A stretch of 8,305 nucleotides of DNA from Anaerolineae bacterium (GTDB lineage Bacteria > Chloroflexota > Anaerolineae > Anaerolineales > Villigracilaceae): positions 1 through 8,305 of the forward strand of contig PLNY01000305.1 of NCBI GenBank assembly GCA_003141915.1, given 5' to 3'. The notes under the pieces were generated by a model. The model was not told the DNA's origin, made no database searches, and worked only from the letters and a program-made list of their open reading frames with translations. Below, one piece after another: positions 1-4,291 of this stretch. Numbering within the stretch: position 1 is the stretch's first letter; each line of letters starts with the position of its first letter. The translations under genes were made by a program, and so were the position numbers.

Positions 1-367
1 GGGCTTCATCAAGCACAATTCGACGCAGATCGTCAGCGGTGCCGTTAAAGCTGGAAACTTTTTTTAGAATACGATCTAATGCCCAAGCAAGATTGACAGC
101 AGTCGGTCGCGCCGACCGTAAAACGGCCGCGGCGTTCTGGAGGTCGGTCAACAGTTCAGGGGTCGAGGCTGAAGCGGATTCATTCGCGGCCAGGGCAAGT
201 CCAAACCCGGCCGCCGCGCCGATGGCGGGTGCGCCGCGCACCACCATGTCTTTGATCGCTTTTGCAACTTCGCGATGCGTTCGGTACGCGACCACTTCCA
301 ACGCATTCGGCAGAAGGCGCTGGTCAATCATTTTGAGACAGTTATCTTCCCAGTAAACAGTTCGCAT
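1..367 (-). CDS. mtnA: S-methyl-5-thioribose-1-phosphate isomerase, N-terminal part (cut by window edge)
   Basis: MtnA converts the aldose 5-methylthioribose-1-phosphate to the ketose 5-methylthioribulose-1-phosphate in the cytoplasm; relatives also act on 5-deoxyribose-1-phosphate. Reading down from the ATG at 367, the visible 122 residues start MRTVYWEDNCLKMIDQRLLP, a typical MtnA N-terminus with the IDQRxLP element. They continue with the family signature MVVRGAPAIGAAAGFGLALA (about residues 41-60) and RPTAVNLAWALDRI (about 86-99). The frame is open to the window edge, so roughly the last two thirds are missing. The start is fixed by the conserved N-terminus; there is no clear Shine-Dalgarno sequence, because the 12 nt before the ATG read TTTTCCTGTGCC. 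The gene lies 74 nt downstream of a co-directional class II aldolase, which points to an aldolase-type salvage branch. The related eIF2B-alpha-like family is unlikely given the specific motifs. The identity is well supported. Confidence 0.93.
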   Translation of the reverse strand, partial: MRTVYWEDNCLKMIDQRLLPNALEVVAYRTHREVAKAIKDMVVRGAPAIGAAAGFGLALAANESASASTPELLTDLQNAAAVLRSARPTAVNLAWALDRILKKVSSFNGTADDLRRIVLDEA

Positions 368-379
368 GGCACAGGAAAA

Positions 380-401
380 GGCGCACTCACGAGAGTGCGC
401 C
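380..401 (-). terminator. Perfect hairpin in the aldolase-mtnA gap: terminator or leader element
   Basis: A perfect 9-bp inverted repeat (GGCGCACTC and GAGTGCGCC) encloses a 4-nt loop. On the minus strand the stem is followed directly by TTTTCCT, so it resembles an intrinsic terminator with a short T tract at the end of the aldolase gene. It also ends only 12 nt before the mtnA ATG, so in any transcript entering mtnA it would sit next to the initiation region. Whether it terminates, attenuates or protects mRNA cannot be decided from sequence. Confidence 0.6.
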
Positions 402-416
402 AGTGAAAGCGTGCTC

Positions 417-445
417 AGTTTAACATGGGATGAATGGATTGTCAA
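417..445 (-). promoter_or_regulatory. Candidate sigma-70-type promoter for mtnA
   Basis: On the minus strand a perfect -35 hexamer TTGACA (445 to 440) is separated by 17 nt from TAAACT (422 to 417), which matches 4 of 6 bases of TATAAT. The -35 box overlaps the TGA stop codon of the aldolase gene. Transcription would start near 410, giving a leader of about 43 nt almost filled by the hairpin at 401-380. Spacing is ideal, but the -10 box is only fair. Confidence 0.42.
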
Positions 446-1101
446 AGTTTTTTGCGAAGTTTTTCCATTTCATCCGGCGGGATGCGATTGACATTACCCA
501 ACGTGGTTGCCCTATAAAAAACTTCAGCAACATGCTCGATGCGTTCAAGATGAATTAGCGCTTCATCCAAATTTCTTCCAGCGGTCAAACTTCCGTGCTG
601 GCGAAGAAGGATGGCATTATGTTCCCGAATCCACGGACGAATCACTTCCGCATCTTCGTGAGAAGACGGGGTAGCGTAATCAGTCACGGGCACATTTTTT
701 ATGGTGAGCATCACCTCAGGCAGCATATCGGCGGGAAATTCCAAACCCGCGACTGTCAACGCAGTAGCGAAGATCGGATGCGAATGGATCACAGCGAACA
801 CATCGCGACGCTGTTTATAAACTTCGAGATGCATTGGGGTCTCGGACGAAGGTTTGTGGCCCTTTGCTGAATGAAGCACTTTCCCCGCCAGATCCACGAT
901 CAGCAAATCATCCGGATCCATGCGGCCTTTACAAAGCCCCGTCGGCGTAATTAGAACGCGCTCACTATCAAGACGAACGGAAATATTTCCATCGTTCGAC
1001 ATTAACAAGTGGCGGGAATAACAAATCTCGCCGCAGGCAATAATGGCGAGGCGCAAGTCGCTTTCGGACGTATTGGGAGAAAAATTCAGAATGTTTGTCA
1101 T
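442..1101 (-). CDS. Class II (zinc) aldolase/adducin-family protein, probable 5-methylthioribulose/5-deoxyribulose-1-phosphate aldolase
   Basis: A 219-residue cytoplasmic enzyme of the FucA/AraD/MtnB superfamily, which uses Zn to cleave or dehydrate sugar phosphates. Visible elements are GNISVR (38-43, phosphate-binding loop), ITPTG (51-55), SSE with the likely catalytic acid-base Glu87, HSH with Zn ligands His106 and His108, and HG with the third Zn ligand His169. Length matches FucA-type aldolases. Next to mtnA, the best inference is cleavage of 5-methylthioribulose-1-phosphate or 5-deoxyribulose-1-phosphate into DHAP and an aldehyde (DHAP shunt, as with Ald2 of Rhodospirillum rubrum or DrdA of Bacillus thuringiensis). 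MtnB dehydratase is the main alternative; TPTG and SSE look more like aldolases, and no other methionine-salvage gene is visible. The ATG at 1101 has only a weak AAAGG element 14 nt upstream. The family is certain; the substrate is inferred. Confidence 0.93.
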   Translation of the reverse strand: MTNILNFSPNTSESDLRLAIIACGEICYSRHLLMSNDGNISVRLDSERVLITPTGLCKGRMDPDDLLIVDLAGKVLHSAKGHKPSSETPMHLEVYKQRRDVFAVIHSHPIFATALTVAGLEFPADMLPEVMLTIKNVPVTDYATPSSHEDAEVIRPWIREHNAILLRQHGSLTAGRNLDEALIHLERIEHVAEVFYRATTLGNVNRIPPDEMEKLRKKL

Positions 1102-1169
1102 GGTTGAGGATTGAACCTTTCATCAAGAGTTTATCATGAGCGGCAAAGATTAGCTAGAAATCAGCAACC

Positions 1170-1183
1170 TTGATCTCTCTCAA
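1170..1183. promoter_or_regulatory. FNR/CRP-type box candidate (TTGAT-CTCT-CTCAA)
   Basis: It matches the FNR consensus TTGAT-N4-ATCAA at 9 of 10 defined positions. Its centre (1176.5) lies about 40 bp before the start expected from a weak -10-like TATTCT at 1204-1209, close to the arrangement of FNR class II promoters and pointing toward the Rrf2-cyd operon. It overlaps the AACCTTGAT repeat and adjoins the CAAAAC/GTTTTG dyad, so the match may belong to another regulator. Short sites like this also occur by chance. Confidence 0.3.
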
Positions 1184-1200
1184 AACCTTGATGAGTTTTG
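1181..1200. repeat. Inverted repeat CAAAAC-N8-GTTTTG, candidate operator
   Basis: Two perfect 6-bp arms (1181-1186 and 1195-1200) are separated by 8 bp containing CTTGATG; the inverse word CATCAAG lies at 1121-1127. The position, about 95 bp upstream of the Rrf2 start and 80 bp upstream of the aldolase start, suits a shared operator. The element could bind the adjacent Rrf2 protein, but no consensus for this subfamily is known to me. Confidence 0.35.
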
Positions 1201-1230
1201 TAATATTCTGATTGTGACATTTTCTACTTT

Positions 1231-1259
1231 ATTGTACTCAAAAAAACCTTTACAGTTAA
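1231..1259 (-). promoter_or_regulatory. Candidate promoter for the aldolase-mtnA operon
   Basis: On the minus strand TTAACT (1259 to 1254; 4 of 6 against TTGACA) precedes TACAAT (1236 to 1231; 5 of 6 against TATAAT) with a 17-nt spacer. A start near 1224 would leave a long leader of about 120 nt before the aldolase ATG at 1101, carrying the AACCTT repeats and the dyad. The promoter overlaps the ACCTT-N7-AAGGT dyad at 1246-1262. Confidence 0.3.
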
Positions 1260-1292
1260 GGTAACCATTAAGGCATCAAAGTTGAGAAACGA

Positions 1293-1742
1293 ATGATCCG
1301 CATAAATCGGCAAACAGACTATGCAATCCGGGTTGTGCTGGCACTTGCCAAACATTCGGAGCGAAAACGAATCTGCACGACTGAGATTCAACGTGAAATG
1401 TTAATTCCGCCCGCCTTCTCACCGCGCATCGTAGCGGAGTTGGCTCGTGGCGAATTTATTGTCACCTTCCCCGGCCGGGACGGCGGACTCGAACTCGCCC
1501 GTCCCGCCGATCAAATCAATTTGCGTGAAGTGGTGGAATACTTTGAAGGGCCGATAACCGTCTCGGACTGCATGTCGGGCCGCACGCAATGTCCGTTTGA
1601 CACAAAATGTCCGGTACGATGCCGCTGGGGAAAATTACAAGCGACGATCATTCATGAATTGGAAGCCATTACTTTTGATGAACTTGCCCAGGATGCTTTA
1701 GAGGCCGATATAGTTTCACTGCCGATCTTTAACTATAGCTAA
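1293..1742 (+). CDS. Rrf2-family transcriptional regulator with Cys cluster (likely Fe-S)
   Basis: A 149-residue protein. It has the Rrf2 N-terminal winged helix-turn-helix, opening with the family-typical TDYAIRVVLALA (8-19), and a recognition region around residues 29-50. The later part carries Cys93, Cys100, Cys106 and Cys110 (spacing X6, X5, X3). IscR and NsrR use three Cys in this place to hold a [2Fe-2S] or [4Fe-4S] cluster, so this protein probably senses oxygen, NO or Fe-S status. It heads the cyd operon, 57 nt before cydA, and is divergent from the aldolase gene, so it probably controls one or both. The ATG at 1293 places the canonical MIRINRQTDYA start correctly; only weak purine stretches precede it. 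Whether it acts as IscR, NsrR or a dedicated cyd regulator cannot be told. Confidence 0.93.
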   Translation: MIRINRQTDYAIRVVLALAKHSERKRICTTEIQREMLIPPAFSPRIVAELARGEFIVTFPGRDGGLELARPADQINLREVVEYFEGPITVSDCMSGRTQCPFDTKCPVRCRWGKLQATIIHELEAITFDELAQDALEADIVSLPIFNYS

Positions 1743-1749
1743 TGAATCC

Positions 1750-1771
1750 GTACGTGCAGGATGGCACGTAC
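1750..1771 (+). repeat. Perfect hairpin between the Rrf2 gene and cydA
   Basis: An 8-bp perfect inverted repeat, GTACGTGC and GCACGTAC, has a 6-nt loop AGGATG. It starts 7 nt after the Rrf2 stop and ends 28 nt before the cydA ATG. On the coding strand it is followed by TAAAAAAAT, not T residues, so it is not a normal intrinsic terminator. It may be an mRNA-processing or stabilising element that lets cydA be expressed differently from the regulator, or a protein-binding dyad. Confidence 0.6.
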
Positions 1772-1787
1772 TAAAAAAATCATATCG

Positions 1788-1793
1788 AAGGAG
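1788..1793 (+). promoter_or_regulatory. Ribosome binding site that sets the cydA start
   Basis: AAGGAG lies 6 nt before the ATG at 1800. It decides against the in-frame ATGs at 1761 (inside the hairpin loop) and 1794 (directly abutting the site). The resulting N-terminus MDPLILSRWQFA is the usual CydA start. Confidence 0.8.
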
Positions 1794-1799
1794 ATGCTT

Positions 1800-3185
1800 A
1801 TGGATCCACTTATTCTTTCACGATGGCAGTTCGCTATGACTTCCATCTACCATTTTTTGTTCGTCCCACTTACGCTTGGTCTGGGATGGTTTGTCGCTTT
1901 TATGCAAACCCGCTATTACCAAACCAAGGATGAAACCTTCCACAAGATGGCAAAATTTTGGGGCAAATTATTCCTGATCAACTTTGCGATGGGCGTAGTA
2001 ACAGGCATCGTTCAGGAATTCCAGTTCGGCATGAACTGGTCCGAGTACAGCCGCTTCGTAGGCGATATCTTCGGCGCGCCGCTGGCAATTGAGGCCCTCC
2101 TGGCTTTCTTCCTGGAATCCATTTTCCTCGGCGTCTGGATTTTCGGCGAAGGAAAGGTTCCAGAGAAAGTTCATTTGGCCGCGATCTGGCTGGCCGCAAT
2201 CGGGTCGAATCTATCCGCGCTCTGGATTCTGCTGGCCAACGGCTGGATGCAGCATCCGGTTGGTTATGTGATCGACCCGACAACAGGCCGCCCAATGTTG
2301 AACGATTTCCTCGCATTGATCACCAACCCAAAAGGATGGCTATTCTTTGGTCATACGATTGCAGTCGGTTTGGCCATGGCTAGCTTCGTAATTCTGGGCG
2401 TGAGCGCATATCACCTCGCCCGCAAAAGCAATGTTGATTTCTTCAAGCGTTCTTTCCAAATCGCCGCCATCGTAGGTTTAGTTGCGGCGCTCCTTGTGAT
2501 CATTGACGGGGATGAACAAGGCAAATATGTATACGAAACTCAGCCGATGAAGATGGCCTCCATCGAAGCTCTATGGAACACTGAACAACCTGCTTCCTTC
2601 TCCATTCTGACCATCGGCGACTTGAGCGGCAAAAAGGAAGTTTGGTCACTGCGCGTTCCCGGTGTAACCAGCTTACTGGCCTGCAACAATCTCACCTGCG
2701 CGGTTCAGGGCGTAAATGATATCCAGGCTCAATATCAGCAACAGTATGGACCGGGCGATTACATTCCCCTCATGGTATTCACATACTGGGGCTTCCGTTT
2801 CATGATCACTGTCGGATTTTTAATGGTGATCCTTGCCGTCATTTTCCTCTTTGCCTTGCGCGGCGATCTCACCAAAGTCAAATGGATGAAATGGGTGCCA
2901 TGGGTAATCGTCCTGCCTTACATTGCCACTACATCAGGTTGGATCGTAACTGAGATAGGGCGCCAGCCATGGATCGTGCAAGGCTTACTCAAGGTACAGG
3001 ATGCAGTTTCACCCAATCTCACTACGGTTGACTTGCTTATTTCGCTGATCGGATACGTTGTAGTGTATGGCACACTGGCAGTTGCAGATTTCTATCTGAT
3101 GAAAAAGTACGCCATTCTCGGTCCGGATGCGGCGATGACAGAATCGGTGGATGCCGCGCCTTCCGTTATCGGCGGGCAGGATTAA
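1800..3185 (+). CDS. cydA: Cytochrome bd quinol oxidase subunit I (short Q-loop type)
   Basis: CydA carries the three hemes (b558, b595, d) and the quinol site of the membrane oxidase that reduces O2 to water without pumping protons. The 461 residues form about nine membrane segments. Conserved residues by comparison with E. coli CydA are: His18 (b595 ligand), Glu98 and Glu106 in GAPLAIEALLAFFLES, His185 (b558 ligand), Lys251 and Glu256 in QPMKMASIE (quinol-binding Q-loop), Arg333 and Met335 in FRFM (b558 ligand), and Glu385 next to GRQPW. The E. coli offset grows from 1 to about 58 residues across the Q-loop, so this is the short-loop form; E. coli CydA has 522 residues. Cys295 and Cys300 lie in this loop. 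The start is set by AAGGAG at 1788. cydB follows after 16 nt. Confidence 0.97.
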   Translation: MDPLILSRWQFAMTSIYHFLFVPLTLGLGWFVAFMQTRYYQTKDETFHKMAKFWGKLFLINFAMGVVTGIVQEFQFGMNWSEYSRFVGDIFGAPLAIEALLAFFLESIFLGVWIFGEGKVPEKVHLAAIWLAAIGSNLSALWILLANGWMQHPVGYVIDPTTGRPMLNDFLALITNPKGWLFFGHTIAVGLAMASFVILGVSAYHLARKSNVDFFKRSFQIAAIVGLVAALLVIIDGDEQGKYVYETQPMKMASIEALWNTEQPASFSILTIGDLSGKKEVWSLRVPGVTSLLACNNLTCAVQGVNDIQAQYQQQYGPGDYIPLMVFTYWGFRFMITVGFLMVILAVIFLFALRGDLTKVKWMKWVPWVIVLPYIATTSGWIVTEIGRQPWIVQGLLKVQDAVSPNLTTVDLLISLIGYVVVYGTLAVADFYLMKKYAILGPDAAMTESVDAAPSVIGGQD

Positions 3186-3190
3186 TTGGT

Positions 3191-3195
3191 GGAGG
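3191..3195 (+). promoter_or_regulatory. Ribosome binding site that sets the cydB start
   Basis: GGAGG lies 6 nt upstream of the ATG at 3202. It supports that start over the in-frame ATG at 3151, which would overlap cydA and add 17 residues without membrane character before the usual CydB N-terminus. Confidence 0.8.
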
Positions 3196-3201
3196 TTCAA
3201 C

Positions 3202-4227
3202 ATGTCTCATGAATTTCTTCAAGTTCTTTGGTTCATCCTGATCGTGGTTCTCTGGGTGGGTTTCTATTTTCTCGAAGGCTTTGACTTCGGCGTAGGAATG
3301 CTTCTTCCGTTCCTTGGCAAGAAAGATCAGGAACGCCGCGCCATCATCAACGCCATTGGCCCAACCTGGGACGGTAACGAAGTCTGGTTGATCACTGCAG
3401 GCGGCGCCATGTTTGCAGCATTCCCGCAATGGTACGCCACCTTGTTCAGCGGCTTTTATCTTGCGCTATTCCTGCTGCTGGTTGCGCTCATTATTCGCGG
3501 CATCTCTTTCGAATATCGTTCAAAGGATGCCAGCCCAAAGTGGCGCGCAACTTTCGATTGGATGATTGCCGTCGGCTCATTCCTCGCCGCGCTCCTTCTC
3601 GGCGTTGCGTTTGCTAATCTCGCAGAAGGCGTGCCGATCAATGCAAAGATGATGTACACCGGCAATCTGTTCACGCTTCTCAATCCTTACGGTTTGATCG
3701 GCGGATTAACCACCGTTTCAGTCTTCCTGCTTCACGGCGCCAACTTCCTCAGCCTTAAACTGGAGGATGAACTGCGCGAGCGCGCAAATGCATTTGCCAA
3801 GAAACTCTATATCGCCGCGGTGGTGTTGAACTTGATCCTGTTGATCACCACTTACATCTTCACCGATATCTATGCTCACCTCGGACTAAATCCGGGCATC
3901 GTTCCAATCGTCGGTTTGCTCGCATTGCTGGTCAGCGGATATTTCATCAATCGCAAGCAGGAAGGCTGGGCATTCATCCTGGTCGCGGTCAATATCGTCT
4001 TCACGCTGATCACCTTCTTCATGATCATGTTCCCGCGCGTGATGATCTCCAGCACCGATCCGAGTTACAGCCTCACGATCTACAACGCGTCTTCTTCTGC
4101 GTACACACTAAGCGTGATGAGCATCGTCGCATTAATCTTCGTCCCGATTGTGCTGATCTATCAAGGCTGGACCTATTACATGTTCCGCAAGCGCATTACA
4201 ACGAAAAAAGAATCACTCGTCTACTAA
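3202..4227 (+). CDS. cydB: Cytochrome bd quinol oxidase subunit II
   Basis: CydB is the heme-free partner that stabilises CydA in the membrane and contributes to the proton path. The 341 residues form about eight or nine hydrophobic segments. Family signatures are GFDFGVGML (26-34, with Asp28) and WDGNEVWLITAGGAMFAAFP (56-75, with Trp56 and Asp57), followed by the RGISFEYRSK region (E. coli: RPVGFDYRSK). Length is in the usual range. It is translated 16 nt after cydA from its own GGAGG site, clearly in the same operon. The protein ends with a basic tail (FRKRITTKKE). No short CydX/CydS-like membrane ORF follows: only 64 nt separate the stop from the next ATG, so any third subunit must be encoded elsewhere. 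Identification is firm. Confidence 0.97.
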   Translation: MSHEFLQVLWFILIVVLWVGFYFLEGFDFGVGMLLPFLGKKDQERRAIINAIGPTWDGNEVWLITAGGAMFAAFPQWYATLFSGFYLALFLLLVALIIRGISFEYRSKDASPKWRATFDWMIAVGSFLAALLLGVAFANLAEGVPINAKMMYTGNLFTLLNPYGLIGGLTTVSVFLLHGANFLSLKLEDELRERANAFAKKLYIAAVVLNLILLITTYIFTDIYAHLGLNPGIVPIVGLLALLVSGYFINRKQEGWAFILVAVNIVFTLITFFMIMFPRVMISSTDPSYSLTIYNASSSAYTLSVMSIVALIFVPIVLIYQGWTYYMFRKRITTKKESLVY

Positions 4228-4249
4228 ATCTCGATCTCCATTGCAAACC

Positions 4250-4271
4250 GGGGACGGCGTACACCGTCCCC
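4250..4271 (+). terminator. GC-rich hairpin after cydB, probable terminator
   Basis: A perfect 8-bp inverted repeat, GGGGACGG and CCGTCCCC, has loop CGTACA and starts 22 nt after the cydB stop. It is followed by TTCGCTTTATAAT, a weak T-rich tail that also contains the -10 box proposed for cydDC. It may reduce read-through from cydAB into cydDC. The palindrome could alternatively be a copy of a dispersed extragenic repeat. Confidence 0.55.
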
Positions 4272-4278
4272 TTCGCTT

Positions 4279-4284
4279 TATAAT
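4279..4284 (+). promoter_or_regulatory. Consensus -10 box for a probably leaderless cydDC mRNA
   Basis: A perfect TATAAT ends 7 nt before the ATG at 4292, so the expected transcription start falls at or next to the ATG. No Shine-Dalgarno sequence is present between the hairpin and the ATG. Together these point to leaderless translation. The -35 window (about 4256-4262) lies in the hairpin and shows no TTGACA match, so the promoter may be weak or depend on an activator. Confidence 0.5.
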
Positions 4285-4291
4285 ACAAACT

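Larger units (their letters stand above)
1102..1292. promoter_or_regulatory. Divergent control region between the aldolase gene and the Rrf2-cyd operon
   Basis: This 191-bp non-coding stretch separates two divergent operons and is richer in A+T than its flanks. The word AACCTT occurs four times on the plus strand (1114, 1166, 1184, 1245), twice as the longer AACCTTGAT spaced 18 bp apart (1166-1174, 1184-1192). A near inverse copy, ATCAAAGTT, lies at 1275-1283. A dyad CAAAAC-N8-GTTTTG spans 1181-1200, and ACCTT-N7-AAGGT spans 1246-1262. Such dyads and repeats are what operators of a local regulator look like, and the Rrf2 protein encoded next to it is the obvious candidate. No binding can be shown from sequence. 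Confidence 0.55.

Noticed and set aside
39..356. Open frame on the plus strand over the mtnA fragment
   Set aside because: It is antisense to a frame with clear MtnA signature motifs; its own translation has no recognisable motif and biased composition.
595..870. Open frame on the plus strand inside the aldolase gene
   Set aside because: Complementary shadow of the aldolase gene, whose zinc and catalytic residues all fall in the minus-strand frame.
1212..1217. TTGTGA as a Rex-type operator before the cyd operon
   Set aside because: Only one half-site is present; the expected TCACAA partner is not found after a 6-bp gap.
1750..1771. Hairpin before cydA as an intrinsic terminator of the Rrf2 gene
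   Set aside because: On the coding strand the stem is followed by an A run rather than a T tract.
1761..1799. Upstream ATG as the start of cydA
   Set aside because: The site lies in a hairpin loop with no properly spaced ribosome binding site. The ATG at 1800 has AAGGAG and gives the standard CydA N-terminus.
1968..2316. Minus-strand open frames inside cydA
   Set aside because: They are antisense to a well-conserved CydA frame and contain no recognisable domain or upstream signals.
3151..3201. Upstream ATG as the start of cydB
   Set aside because: It would overlap the end of cydA and add residues not typical of CydB; GGAGG is correctly placed for the ATG at 3202.
4241..4291. TTG at 4241 as the start of cydDC
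   Set aside because: It would place the terminator-like palindrome and the TATAAT box inside the coding sequence and has no ribosome binding site.
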